Positions 53,000 to 61,477 of a DNA stretch of 64,000 bases are shown piece after piece. How positions within the stretch are numbered: position 1 is the first letter of the stretch; each line of letters opens with the position of its first letter. Origin of the DNA: Streptomyces alfalfae. GTDB lineage: Bacteria > Actinomycetota > Actinomycetes > Streptomycetales > Streptomycetaceae. Where the stretch lies: positions 372,001 to 436,000 of the forward strand of contig NZ_QEXM01000041.1 in assembly GCF_004127445.1 (NCBI RefSeq), in the 5' to 3' direction. Both the position numbers and the translations under genes were made by a program. Under the pieces are notes generated by a model, which saw only the letters and a program-made list of their open reading frames with translations, searched no databases and was not told the origin of the DNA.

Positions 53000-53389
53000 A
53001 CCCTCTCCGGCGGCGAACAACGCATGCTGGCGCTCTCCAGGGCCTTGCGGTGGGCCCACTCCCACCACGAGACCCCGGTGATCCTGATCGACGAGCCCAC
53101 CCAGGGCATGTCTCCCCAGGTCGCAGCCCGCACCTACGCCCTGCTCACGGCCCTCACCACCCTCCCCGCCTGCGTGGTCCTGGCCGAGCAACGTCTGCCG
53201 CCCGCCCTGCGCGCGAACGCGGGACGGGCTGCGGGGACGACGGGAACAGCGGGGACGGCAGGGACGGCAGAGACGGCAGAGACGGCAGAGACGGCAGGGA
53301 CGGCGGGAACGGCGGTAGTGGTGCACGAACTGCGCCGAGGCACGGTGGTGTTCAGCGGAGAGGCCGCGGAGCTCAGCCCTTCGGGATGA
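53000..53389 (+). pseudogene. C-terminal remnant of a LivF-type ABC ATPase gene with an internal repeat array
   Basis: The frame begins at the ABC signature LSGGEQRMLALSRAL, continues to Walker B VILIDEPTQGMSP and LAEQRLPPALR, then a T/A/G/E repeat region. It ends with VVHELRRGTVVFSGEAAEL. Walker A and the first half of the protein are absent, so it cannot bind ATP. It is head-to-head with the LivK remnant, as if a branched-chain amino acid cluster was rearranged and cut. The end overlaps the convergent Rpf gene by 17 bp. Confidence 0.85.
53234..53314 (+). repeat. In-frame 9-bp repeat array in the livF remnant
   Basis: Nine consecutive 9-bp units vary around GGGACGGCA and GAGACGGCA, giving a Gly/Glu-Thr-Ala repeat. 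The three central units (53270-53296) are identical. It interrupts the ATPase between the Walker B region and the C-terminal strand. Confidence 0.9.
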
Positions 53390-54083
53390 CGAGCCTCGCT
53401 CCGACGGGGAGCAGATCGGGCCGGCTCCCGACCGCCGCCCGGTTGGCCGCGTAGAGGTCCTTCCAGCCCCCGCCGACCCCGTACCGCCGGGCGATGGAGG
53501 TGAGGGTCTCCCCGCGTGCGACGACGTGCGTGCGCCGCTCCCCCCGGCTGGAGCGGGTCGGCTCCTCCGGCCGGTCGAACCGCTCGATCCGCAGCTTCCG
53601 CGAGCAGGAGGGCCAGGCCTTCCACCCCTGGCTGAGCCGCAACTTCTCGGCGACCTTGATCTGCTCCGACCTGGTGGCGAGGTCGGCGCGCGGGGCGTAC
53701 TGCAGGCCGCCGTACGCCTCCCAGGTGGGCTGCCAGAACTGGAGCCCGCCGTAGTAGCCGTTCCCGGTGTTCGCGTTCCACCGCCCGTTGCTCTCGCACT
53801 GGGCCAGGCAGTTCCAGGCCCCCTTGTCGGAGGAGCACGCGCTGTTCCGGTACGCGGCGGGCCCGGCGGCGGCCCCTGCCGTGGGCCCCGCTGCGGGCCG
53901 TGTCGGCGGAGCCGCGGACGCGGCGGCGGGCGGCAGCGCCACCACGGCCAGGACCGCGCCCACGGCCACGGCCAGCGGCCGGGAACGCCGGGGCGGACGT
54001 GGCGTGGACGTCGTATGCGTCCACTGCGTCCACTGCGTCCACTGCGTCAGATGCGTCGAGTGCGTCGAATGCGTCAGATGCAT
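53373..54083 (-). CDS. Rpf-domain transglycosylase with LysM domain
   Basis: The 236-residue secreted protein resembles resuscitation-promoting factors. After a signal peptide (hydrophobic LAVAVGAVLAVVALPPAAASA), the Rpf fold has GAWNCLAQCESNGRWNANT with the catalytic Glu, then YYGGLQFWQPTWEAYGG. A LysM (about 185-236) with RGETLTSIARRYGV binds peptidoglycan. It cleaves cell-wall glycan during germination or growth. The N-terminus is odd: the ATG is followed by about 20 residues of H/Q/W/T repeats before the signal. No good ribosome site precedes it, so the true start is uncertain. Confidence 0.88.
   Translation of the reverse strand: MHLTHSTHSTHLTQWTQWTQWTHTTSTPRPPRRSRPLAVAVGAVLAVVALPPAAASAAPPTRPAAGPTAGAAAGPAAYRNSACSSDKGAWNCLAQCESNGRWNANTGNGYYGGLQFWQPTWEAYGGLQYAPRADLATRSEQIKVAEKLRLSQGWKAWPSCSRKLRIERFDRPEEPTRSSRGERRTHVVARGETLTSIARRYGVGGGWKDLYAANRAAVGSRPDLLPVGARLVIPKG
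54014..54080 (-). repeat. 9-bp repeats at the start of the Rpf gene
   Basis: TGCGTCCAC and variants such as TGCGTCGAG and TGCGTCAGA recur with a 9-bp period, giving the odd H/Q/W/T-rich N-terminus. A second 9-bp array lies 700 bp away in the livF remnant. Confidence 0.8.
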
Positions 54084-54627
54084 CGGGTCACGTTAGGCAT
54101 ATGAACGCCACTCCCCCAGCGCCCCGCGCCGCGAGAACCGGGACCCCACCCGAACGGCGGCTCGGACCCGCAGCCGCCGCCCCGGCGCGATGGCGTCGGA
54201 TTCCCGCCGATGCCGGCGCGGTTGGCGGCGTACCCCCGCCGCTCGCTGCACACGGCGGCGAAATCCAGGAGCTGGCTCACCCCGGCGGCGTCCGGGTCCC
54301 CGTCCCCACGGGCCAGTTCGAGGTTACTCGCGGTAGCGGTGAATTCAGGCCACCCACTTCATTCGCTGATATCGGGATTTATACGCCCCTTGATCCAACA
54401 GCCCACCGCTCACCTCCCCCTGCCAACTCCCCCGCAGCGCAGACCTGTTGGCGCGGAGTGACACATTCCGGCGACCACCTCGCCCCGCGCTGCGGACGGT
54501 TCGATTCCGTTCGCTGTCTTGCGTGACTTGCGCCACTGATCCGCCGTTGTCTTCCTATGAGCCGGGCACCGCCCGGCTCATCACACCCGCACCAATCACC
54601 CCGCGTGACAATCCCGAGGAGTCACCC
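54084..54627. other. 544-bp gap with divergent promoters and a hairpin
   Basis: No gene is supported here. A minus-strand frame near 54170-54350 encodes LELARGDGDPDAAG and QLLDFAAVCSERRGYAANRA, which might be a fragment of a lost gene but is not recognisable. A perfect hairpin occurs at 54557-54581. Promoters for the two flanking genes must lie here. Confidence 0.4.
54557..54581 (+). promoter_or_regulatory. Perfect hairpin in the leader of the gene at 54628
   Basis: ATGAGCCGGGC and GCCCGGCTCAT form an 11-bp stem around the 3-nt loop ACC, 46 bp before the GTG. No plus-strand gene lies upstream that it could terminate, since the neighbour is divergent. It may be a leader element or attenuator. 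Confidence 0.45.
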
Positions 54628-55416
54628 GTGCCGCGCATGCTCGACGTCAGCGACGACGTTCGCGCCGAGATCGGCGACGAAGAAGCCGACCGGCTGCTCG
54701 CCGGAGAGAACACTCCGGGCAGTTACGACTGCACCTCGTGCCGCACCCCGGGCGACTCCGGGCAGGAACGCACCAGCACGGTCCTGTTCGTCGGCGAGGA
54801 GACCGCCGTGCTCGCCTTCGCGCACGCCTCCTGCCTGCCCTCCCAGATCGTGACGGTCTCCGAGGAGCAGCTCCAGGGCGCCGTGCGCTCGATCACCGGC
54901 GACGGCGGCGACGTGCCCGCCGAGGCCGCGCCCGCGCCGAGCCAGGCCGTGCTCGGCGTGACCAGCGGCCTCGTCCTGATCGAGGGGGAGCTGCGCCCCG
55001 CGCTCGTCGTCGAGCCCACCGGCCCCATCGCCCGCCCCGGCGCCGCGCCCGGCGGCGGCGACGACTTCCTGCCGCTCCTGATCGAGCAGGGCTTCATGCC
55101 GGTGGCCTCGCTCGACACCGTGCCGCCCGTCCTGCACGGCTGGTCCGTCCTGCTCGCCATGGGACAGCTCCACGCCGTCTTCCAGCCCGGCCCCCACGGC
55201 AGCGCCCCGGTCGCCTGGTGGCAGGCGCACCAGCCGCTCCAGGTGACCGAGGACTGGCGGACCGCGGTCAACAAGACCCAGACCGTGCTGCTCTTCGCGG
55301 CGCCCGCGGGCTCCATCGGCCGCCAGCCGCGCGAGGACCTGCTCCGGGACGCCCTGGACAACGCGGCCGCCCGCGGACTGCTCGCCGCCGGGTCCATGCC
55401 GCTCGCCGGCACCTGA
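54628..55416 (+). CDS. Conserved-looking protein of unknown function
   Basis: The 262-residue protein has no signal peptide or membrane helix. A Cys pair (YDCTSCRTPGD) near residue 33 could bind metal, followed by SSxLFVGEETAVLAFAHASC with a third Cys. The middle and C-terminal part is alpha/beta-like (ALVVEPTGPIARPGA, GWSVLLAMGQLHAVFQPG, LRDALDNAAARGLLA). I do not recognise the family. GTG at 54628 has GAGGAG six bases upstream. The small gene at 55479 follows 62 bp downstream. Confidence 0.75.
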   Translation: MPRMLDVSDDVRAEIGDEEADRLLAGENTPGSYDCTSCRTPGDSGQERTSTVLFVGEETAVLAFAHASCLPSQIVTVSEEQLQGAVRSITGDGGDVPAEAAPAPSQAVLGVTSGLVLIEGELRPALVVEPTGPIARPGAAPGGGDDFLPLLIEQGFMPVASLDTVPPVLHGWSVLLAMGQLHAVFQPGPHGSAPVAWWQAHQPLQVTEDWRTAVNKTQTVLLFAAPAGSIGRQPREDLLRDALDNAAARGLLAAGSMPLAGT

Positions 55417-55478
55417 TCACCCGAATGGCCGCGGGGTGGCCCCCGCATCCGACGGGCCGCCGTGTCGTTGGCACAGAC

Positions 55479-55835
55479 GTGCACACATACGACTCCTCCC
55501 GCTACAGGCCGGCGTACCAGACCCCGATCCCGTCCATGCGCACCGCGCCGGACACGGCGGGCCAGTACTCGGCCACACCGATCTACGACACGCTGTACTC
55601 GGAGTACCGCAGGGCCTTCCGCGCCCTGCCGGGCGACCGGAGCGGCGAGGAGGAGTTCCGCTTCACCGCCTTCGGCACAGGACCGTACGGCGGACAGCGC
55701 GACGGACGGCAGGACGCGCGCCCGCACGCCTTCGGGCAGTTCCACATGGGCCGCCACGGCCGGCAGGACCACTACGCGACGGGCCTCCACCCGATCCCCG
55801 CGGCCCTGCCGGCGGCCTCGCGCCGCGAGCGCTGA
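55479..55835 (+). CDS. Small conserved-looking protein of unknown function
   Basis: The 118-residue protein begins MHTYDSSRYRPAYQTPIPSM and is rich in Tyr, Arg, Gly and Pro. It has RALPGDRSGEEEFRFTAFGT in the middle and many His residues towards the end. It lacks helices and hydrophobic segments and is likely disordered. GTG at 55479 is chosen for its conserved-looking start. ATG at 55425 is an alternative. A strong terminator follows. I know no function. Confidence 0.6.
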   Translation: MHTYDSSRYRPAYQTPIPSMRTAPDTAGQYSATPIYDTLYSEYRRAFRALPGDRSGEEEFRFTAFGTGPYGGQRDGRQDARPHAFGQFHMGRHGRQDHYATGLHPIPAALPAASRRER

Positions 55836-55840
55836 ACGAA

Positions 55841-55879
55841 CGAGATGCCCGGCCCCGCGGAACGGGGCCGGGCATCTCG
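55841..55879. terminator. Strong bidirectional hairpin
   Basis: A perfect 17-bp stem (55841-55857 with 55863-55879, beginning CGAGATGCCC) closes a 5-nt loop. It lies between the stop at 55835 and the convergent der stop at 55907. Confidence 0.9.
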
Positions 55880-55906
55880 CGTGCGCACGGTCGGGCGAGG
55901 GGCGTC

Positions 55907-57385
55907 CTACTTCTTGCGGCCGCGCTTCTCGCGCACCCGGACCGAGACGTGGATCGGCGTGCCCTCGAAGCCGAACTCCTCGCGCAGGCGGCGCTCCAGG
56001 AAGCGGCGGTAGCCGGCCTCGATGAAGCCCGAGGCGAAGAAGACGAAGCGCGGCGGCTTCGTGCCCGCCTGGGTGCCGAAGAGGATGCGCGGCTGCTTGC
56101 CGCCGCGCACCGGGTGCGGGTGGGAGGCGACGATCTCGCCGAGGAAGGCGTTCAGCCGTCCGGTCGGCACGCGCGTCTCCCAGCCCGCGAGGGCCGTCTC
56201 GATCGCGGGGACGAGCTTCTCCATGTGGCGGCCGGTGGCCGCGGAGACGTTGACGCGGGGCGCCCAGGCGACCTGGGCGAGCTCGGTCTCGATCTCCCGC
56301 TCCAGGTAGTAGCGGCGCTCCTCGTCGAGGGTGTCCCACTTGTTGTACGCCACCACGATCGCGCGGCCCGCCTCGACGGCCATGGTCACGATGCGCTGGT
56401 CCTGCACGGAGATGGACTCGGAGGCGTCGATGAGGATCACCGCGACCTCCGCCTTCTCCACGGCCGCGGCGGTGCGCAGCGAGGCGTAGTAGTCGGCGCC
56501 CTGCTGGAGGTGGACGCGCTTGCGGATGCCCGCCGTGTCGACGAACTTCCAGGTGACGCCGCCCAGCTCGATCAGCTCGTCGACCGGGTCACGAGTGGTG
56601 CCCGCGAGTTCGTTGACGACCACGCGGTCCTCGTTCGCCACCTTGTTGAGCAGCGAGGACTTGCCGACGTTCGGGCGGCCGATGAGCGCGATGCGGCGGG
56701 GGCCGCCGATGGCCGTGCCGAAGGTCTGCTCGGGCGCCTCGGGCAGCGCCTCGAGGACGGCGTCCAGCATGTCGCCGGTGCCGCGGCCGTGCAGCGCGGA
56801 GATGGGGTGCGGCTCGCCGAGGCCGAGGGACCACAGGGCGGTGGCGTCGGCCTCGCCGGAGGGGCCGTCGACCTTGTTGGCGCAGAGCACGACGGGCTTG
56901 CCGGCCTTGCGCAGGAGGCGGACGACCGCCTCGTCGGTGTCGGTGGCGCCGACCGTGGCGTCGACGACGAAGACCACGGCGTCCGCGGCCTCGATCGCAT
57001 ACTCCGCCTGGGCGGCGACGGACGCGTCGATGCCGAGCACGTCCTGCTCCCAGCCGCCGGTGTCGACGAGCTTGAAGCGGCGGCCCGACCACTCGGCCTC
57101 ATAGGTGACGCGGTCGCGGGTCACGCCGGGGCGGTCCTCCACGACGGCCTCGCGGCGGCCGATGATGCGGTTCACCAGGGTCGACTTGCCGACATTGGGG
57201 CGGCCGATGACGGCGAGCACGGGCAACGGGCCGTGGCCCGCCTCCTCGATGGCGCCCTCGACGTCCTCGACGTCGAAGCCCTCCTCGGCGGCGAGCTCCA
57301 TGAACTGCGCGTACTCGGCGTCGCCGAGCGCCCCGTGGTCGTGCTCGGCGAAGCCGTCGCCCTCGGGCTGGATCTGGTCGCTCAT
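55907..57385 (-). CDS. der: Ribosome-assembly GTPase Der (EngA)
   Basis: The 492-residue protein has two G domains in tandem, each with GRPNVGKSTL or GRPNVGKSSL, then DRPGVTRD, DTGG or DTAG, and NKVD or NKWD. A KH-like C-terminal domain follows. It acts in assembly of the 50S ribosomal subunit. The acidic N-terminal leader of about 50 residues before the first G domain is an actinobacterial addition. It ends the aroH-tyrA-cmk-plsC-der set. Confidence 0.97.
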   Translation of the reverse strand: MSDQIQPEGDGFAEHDHGALGDAEYAQFMELAAEEGFDVEDVEGAIEEAGHGPLPVLAVIGRPNVGKSTLVNRIIGRREAVVEDRPGVTRDRVTYEAEWSGRRFKLVDTGGWEQDVLGIDASVAAQAEYAIEAADAVVFVVDATVGATDTDEAVVRLLRKAGKPVVLCANKVDGPSGEADATALWSLGLGEPHPISALHGRGTGDMLDAVLEALPEAPEQTFGTAIGGPRRIALIGRPNVGKSSLLNKVANEDRVVVNELAGTTRDPVDELIELGGVTWKFVDTAGIRKRVHLQQGADYYASLRTAAAVEKAEVAVILIDASESISVQDQRIVTMAVEAGRAIVVAYNKWDTLDEERRYYLEREIETELAQVAWAPRVNVSAATGRHMEKLVPAIETALAGWETRVPTGRLNAFLGEIVASHPHPVRGGKQPRILFGTQAGTKPPRFVFFASGFIEAGYRRFLERRLREEFGFEGTPIHVSVRVREKRGRKK

Positions 57386-57467
57386 GAAGTCCGTACCTCG
57401 TCGTTCATCGTGGTGATCGGTGCGCGGGTCCGCGTGTCGGGTCGGCGCACTACTTGATAAGTCTCGC

Positions 57468-58118
57468 TCAGCGCCCGGTCAGGCGCCTGGCGTTTTCCAG
57501 GTGGCGGGAGAGCCGCTCCTGGATGCGCACGGTCGCCTCGTCCAGCGCCTTGCGCGTCCGCCGGCCGCTGCCGTCGCCCGCCTCGAAGGGGTCTCCGAAG
57601 ACGACGTCGACCCGGCTGCGCAGCGGGGGCAGCTGCTTTATCAACCGTCCGTCCCGCTCGGTGCTTCCCAGGACCGCGACCGGGACGATCGGGGCCCCGG
57701 AGCGCACCGCGAAGTACGCGAGCCCGGCACGCAGCGAGGCGAAGTCGCCCTCGCCCCGGGTGCCCTCGGGGAAGATGCCGAGGACGCCGCCCTGTCCGAG
57801 GACGCCGAGGGCACGGGTGATGGCCGTGCGGTCGGCGCCCGAGCGGTCCACCTTCACCTGGCCGATGGCGTCGAGGAAGGGGCCGAGCGGCCCGACGAAC
57901 GCTTCCTTCTTGATGAGGAAGTGCGTGGGCCGGGGCGCGACGCCCATGACCATCGGGCCGTCGACGTTGTGCGCGTGGTTGACGGCCAGGATCACGGGCC
58001 CGCTCACGGGCACCCGCCAGGAGCCGAGCACCCGCGGCCGGAACAGGCCGTACATGAGGCCGACGCCGATCCGGCGGCCGACCTCGGCCCCCCGCTCGGA
58101 GGCGCCCGCCTCGCTCAC
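57468..58118 (-). CDS. plsC: 1-acyl-sn-glycerol-3-phosphate acyltransferase (PlsC-like)
   Basis: The 216-residue enzyme has the acyltransferase motifs NHAHNVDGPM (a variant of the NHxxxxD box), FPEGTRGEGDFASLRAG and IVPVAVLGSTE. It makes phosphatidic acid from lysophosphatidic acid at the membrane. GTG at 58118 overlaps the cmk stop (GTGA). The N-terminal segment lacks a strong helix, so membrane association is probably peripheral. Confidence 0.92.
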   Translation of the reverse strand: MSEAGASERGAEVGRRIGVGLMYGLFRPRVLGSWRVPVSGPVILAVNHAHNVDGPMVMGVAPRPTHFLIKKEAFVGPLGPFLDAIGQVKVDRSGADRTAITRALGVLGQGGVLGIFPEGTRGEGDFASLRAGLAYFAVRSGAPIVPVAVLGSTERDGRLIKQLPPLRSRVDVVFGDPFEAGDGSGRRTRKALDEATVRIQERLSRHLENARRLTGR

Positions 58119-58810
58119 TTCTCGGCCCGCTTCTCCTCGACGAGGGTGACCACGCACTCGATGACCTGCTGGAGCGTGAGCTCGGTGGTGTCGACCTCGA
58201 CCGCGTCGTCGGCCTTGGCCAGCGGGGACGTCTTGCGGCTGGAGTCGGCCGCGTCCCGCTTGATCAGGGCTTCCTGGGTCGCCTTGACGTCGGCGCCCTT
58301 GAGCTCGCCGGAGCGGCGGGCGGCGCGCGCCTCGGGCGAGGCGGTGAGGAAGATCTTCAGGTCGGCGTCGGGCAGCACGGTGGTGCCGATGTCACGGCCC
58401 TCCACGACGATGCCCTTCTCGGCCGACTCCGCGATCCAGCGCTGCAGCTCGGTGATGCGGGTGCGGACCTCGGGAACGGCGCTGACCGCGCTGACCTTGG
58501 AGGTGACCTCGGTGGTGCGGATGGGGCCGGAGACGTCGGCGCCGTCGACCGTGATGGTCGGGGCCAGCGGGTCGGTGCCCGAGACGATCCCGGGCTTGCC
58601 CGCGGCGTCGGCGATCGCACCGGGGTCGGTGAGGTCGATGCCGTTGTGCACCATCCACCAGGTGATCGCCCGGTACTGGGCGCCGGTGTCCAGGTAGCTG
58701 AGCCCGAGCTGGGCGGCGACGGCCTTGGAGGTGCTCGACTTGCCCGTGCCGGAGGGGCCGTCGATGGCGACGATCACGGCTGCCGGGGCGGCGTTTTCTG
58801 CGGTTTCCAC
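58115..58810 (-). CDS. cmk: Cytidylate kinase
   Basis: The 231-residue enzyme phosphorylates CMP and dCMP with ATP. It has the P-loop IDGPSGTGKSSTSKAVA, YLDTGAQYRAITW, VVEGRDIGTTVLPDADLKIFL with the LID region, and RDAADSSRKTSPL. The GTG at 58810 fits the homologous start. The stop overlaps the plsC start, and tyrA lies upstream. Confidence 0.95.
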   Translation of the reverse strand: METAENAAPAAVIVAIDGPSGTGKSSTSKAVAAQLGLSYLDTGAQYRAITWWMVHNGIDLTDPGAIADAAGKPGIVSGTDPLAPTITVDGADVSGPIRTTEVTSKVSAVSAVPEVRTRITELQRWIAESAEKGIVVEGRDIGTTVLPDADLKIFLTASPEARAARRSGELKGADVKATQEALIKRDAADSSRKTSPLAKADDAVEVDTTELTLQQVIECVVTLVEEKRAEK

Positions 58811-58923
58811 GGGGCTGCGGACACCTTTCGCAGTACTCGGGGCGGGGAGGCGGGGCGTGGACACGCCCCGCACAAGGTTACTGGCTCGCGCGGCCTGCCC
58901 CGACAGCCCCTTCCGCCCGCCGT

Positions 58924-60009
58924 CTACTGCCGGATCGACCAGCCGCGCTCGCGCAGCGCCGCGGCGAGCCCGGGGGCGGCCTTCGGCTCCACCATGAGCT
59001 GCACGAGGCCCGCCTGCTGACCGGTCGCGTGCTCGATGCGCACGTCCTCGATGTTGACGCCCGCCCGGTCCGCGTCGGCGAAGATCCGGGCCAGCTGGCC
59101 GGGCTGGTCGTTGATCAGCACCGCGACGATCTCGTAGGCGGCCGGGGCCGAGCCGTGCTTGCCGGGGACCCGGGTCTGGCCCGCGTTGCCGCGCCGCAGC
59201 ATGGTCGCGACGCCGGCCGCGCCCTCGGTGCGCTTGGCCTCGTCGGCGGACTGCAGGGCTCGCAGGGCCGTGACGGTCTCGTCGAGGTCGGCGGCGACGT
59301 CGGCGAGGAGGTCGGCGACGGGTCCGGGGTTGGCGGAGAGGATGTCGATCCACATCCGCGGGTCGGAGGCGGCGATGCGGGTGACGTCGCGGATGCCCTG
59401 GCCGCACAGGCGTACGGCCGACTCGTCGGCGTTCTCCAGGCGGGCGGCGACCATGCTGGAGACCAGGTGCGGCATGTGCGAGACGAGGGCGACCGCGCGG
59501 TCGTGGGCGTCGGCGTCCATGACGACGGGCACGGCACGGCAGAGCGCGACGAGTTCGAGGGCGAGGTTGAGCACCTCGGTGTCGGTGTCGCGGGTCGGGG
59601 TGAGCACCCACGGCCGCCCCTCGAAGAGGTCGGCGGTGGCGGCCAGCGGGCCGCTGCGCTCGCGCCCGGACATGGGGTGCGTGCCGATGTACGTGGCAAG
59701 GTCGAGGCCGAGTGCTTCGAGGTCGCGGCGGGGCCCGCCCTTGACGCTGGCGACGTCGAGGTAGGCGCGCGCCGCGCCGCGCCGTATGACGCCGGCCAGG
59801 GTGGCGGCGACGTGCGCGGGCGGCACGGAGACGACGCAGAGGTCGACGGGGCCCTCGGGGGCCTCGTCGGTGCCGGCGCCGAGCGCGGCGGCGGTGCGGG
59901 CCTGCGCCGGGTCGTGGTCGTCGAGGTGGACGGTGACGCCGCGGGAGGCGAGGGCCAGGGCGGCGGAGGTGCCGATCAGGCCGGTGCCGATGACGAGGGC
60001 GGTTCTCAC
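58924..60009 (-). CDS. tyrA: Prephenate dehydrogenase
   Basis: The 361-residue NAD(P)-dependent enzyme turns prephenate into 4-hydroxyphenylpyruvate for tyrosine. The Rossmann motif is VIGTGLIGTSAALALAS, and the catalytic His lies in IGTHPMSGRERSG. A C-terminal ACT domain (about 285-361) has AVLINDQPGQLARIFADADR, suggesting feedback by tyrosine. GTG at 60009 overlaps the aroH stop (GTGA). The adjacent chorismate mutase gene supplies its substrate. Confidence 0.95.
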   Translation of the reverse strand: MRTALVIGTGLIGTSAALALASRGVTVHLDDHDPAQARTAAALGAGTDEAPEGPVDLCVVSVPPAHVAATLAGVIRRGAARAYLDVASVKGGPRRDLEALGLDLATYIGTHPMSGRERSGPLAATADLFEGRPWVLTPTRDTDTEVLNLALELVALCRAVPVVMDADAHDRAVALVSHMPHLVSSMVAARLENADESAVRLCGQGIRDVTRIAASDPRMWIDILSANPGPVADLLADVAADLDETVTALRALQSADEAKRTEGAAGVATMLRRGNAGQTRVPGKHGSAPAAYEIVAVLINDQPGQLARIFADADRAGVNIEDVRIEHATGQQAGLVQLMVEPKAAPGLAAALRERGWSIRQ

Positions 60010-60368
60010 TGGGCGATGTCCTTGCGGAGTGCGGCCGCGGCGCCGAGGTAGACGTGCGCGATCTCTGAGCGGGGGCGGTCGGTCTCTATGTGGGCGAGGA
60101 GCCTGACGACGCGCGGCATGGCGCCGTCGACCTCCAGCTCCCGCGCGCAGATCAGGGGAACGTCGACGAGGCCGATGGCGCGGGCCGCGGCGGCGGGGAA
60201 GTCGCTGTGCAGGTCGGGCGTGGCCGTGAACCAGATGCTGATCAGGTCCTCGGCGGTCAGCGCGTTGCGCTCCAGGACGGCGGTGAGCAGCGCGCCGACC
60301 CGCTCCCCCATGTGCCCGGCCTCGTCCTCGTCCAGCTGGACGGCGCCCCGGACCGCTCGTACCGCCAC
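60006..60368 (-). CDS. aroH: Chorismate mutase, AroH class
   Basis: The 120-residue enzyme converts chorismate to prephenate. It is the monofunctional AroH (Bacillus) type, with VRAVRGAVQLDEDEAGHMGE at the N-terminus and ICARELEVDGAMPRVVRLLA carrying active-site residues (Cys, Arg, Glu). A GTG at 60368 has AGGAG seven bases upstream. It overlaps tyrA, so the two steps to hydroxyphenylpyruvate are co-produced. Confidence 0.95.
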   Translation of the reverse strand: MAVRAVRGAVQLDEDEAGHMGERVGALLTAVLERNALTAEDLISIWFTATPDLHSDFPAAAARAIGLVDVPLICARELEVDGAMPRVVRLLAHIETDRPRSEIAHVYLGAAAALRKDIAQ

Positions 60369-60475
60369 GTCACCGCTCCTCGTGTCCCGCGTGCAATACG
60401 TCAAGGGTAGTCAGCGCCGCGGGCGCGGGGACGCGGCGCCCGCCTGCCGAGACGTGCGGGGGCCGCTCCTCGCCG

Positions 60476-61477
60476 TCAGGCGTCCCAGAGCGCCCCGAGT
60501 CCGAGAAGCCCGTCCCGGTACTCGATCCGCCGCGTCCAGGCGGCGGGCCACGCGTCCGCGCCGAGGTGGGCGCCCGCGAAGGCTCCGGCGAGGCAGGCGA
60601 TGGAGTCGGAGTCGCCCGAGGTGCAGGCCGCGCGGCGCAGCGCGGTGACCGGCTCGTCGACGAACTGGAGGAAGCAGAGCAGGGCGGTGGCCAGCGCCTC
60701 TTCGGCGATCCAGCCCTCGCCGGCGGCCAGGCAGGGGTCGGTCTCCGGGTTGGCCCGCTTCAGCGCGGTCTCCAGGCGTTCCAGGACCGCCAGGCACTCG
60801 TCCCAGCCGTGGGCGATGAACTCCTTCGGCGTCGGCGCCTCGCTCCGCCGCCACAGCTCGCCGAGCCACCGCTCGTGGTAGGTCTCGCGGTTGTCGTAGG
60901 CGTAGGAGCGCAGCAGGCCGACGAGGCCGGTCGGTTCGGCGCCCGCGGCGAGCAGGCGTACGGCGTGCGCGGTGAGGTCGGAGGCGGCGAGCGCGGTCGG
61001 GTGGCCGTGGGTGAGCGCGGACTGGAGCTGGGCGGCGCCCGCGCGCTGTTCGTCGCTCAGGCCGGGGGCGAGGCCGATGGGCGCGACCCGCATGTTGGCG
61101 CCGCAGCCCTTGGAGTGGGGCTGGCTCGCCTGCTCCCACGGCCTGCCGCTCTGGAGGAGGGAGCAGGCCGTCAGGCAGGTGTTGCCGGGCGCGCGGTTGT
61201 TCTCCGGCGAGCGGTACCAGTCCACGAACTCCTCGCGCAGAGGCCGCGTCAGCCGCTCCGGCCCGAGCGGGCCCTCGTCCATGGCGGTGCGCAGGGCCCT
61301 GGCCAGGGCGAGGGTCATCTGGGTGTCGTCCGTGACGATCGCGGGCCGGGGCAGCTCCATCGCACGCCACGGGCCGCACTCGGCGAGGATCGAGGGGACG
61401 TCGTTGAACTCGGTCGGGAAGCCGAGCGCGTCCCCGAGGGCGAGTCCCATGAGGGAGCCGGTGGCCGGGCGCTTCAT
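60476..61477 (-). CDS. ADP-ribosylglycohydrolase family protein
   Basis: The 333-residue all-alpha enzyme of the DraG/ARH family has SLMGLALGDALGFPTEF, the metal site VTDDTQMTLALARAL, and a second metal motif TSGDSDSIACLAGAFAGAHLG. It removes ADP-ribose from proteins or nucleic acids, or cleaves ADP-ribosyl bonds. The ATG at 61477 overlaps the stop of the NrtR-like gene, so the two are coupled. This links ADP-ribose release with an ADP-ribose sensor. Confidence 0.92.
   Translation of the reverse strand: MKRPATGSLMGLALGDALGFPTEFNDVPSILAECGPWRAMELPRPAIVTDDTQMTLALARALRTAMDEGPLGPERLTRPLREEFVDWYRSPENNRAPGNTCLTACSLLQSGRPWEQASQPHSKGCGANMRVAPIGLAPGLSDEQRAGAAQLQSALTHGHPTALAASDLTAHAVRLLAAGAEPTGLVGLLRSYAYDNRETYHERWLGELWRRSEAPTPKEFIAHGWDECLAVLERLETALKRANPETDPCLAAGEGWIAEEALATALLCFLQFVDEPVTALRRAACTSGDSDSIACLAGAFAGAHLGADAWPAAWTRRIEYRDGLLGLGALWDA

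Noticed and set aside
53234..53314. Possible CRISPR array
   Set aside because: The units are 9 bp with no spacers and are in frame within a coding remnant, so this is a simple tandem repeat.
29834..53389. Insertion sequence or prophage as cause of the decayed genes
   Set aside because: No transposase, integrase, inverted terminal repeats or tRNA attachment site was seen.
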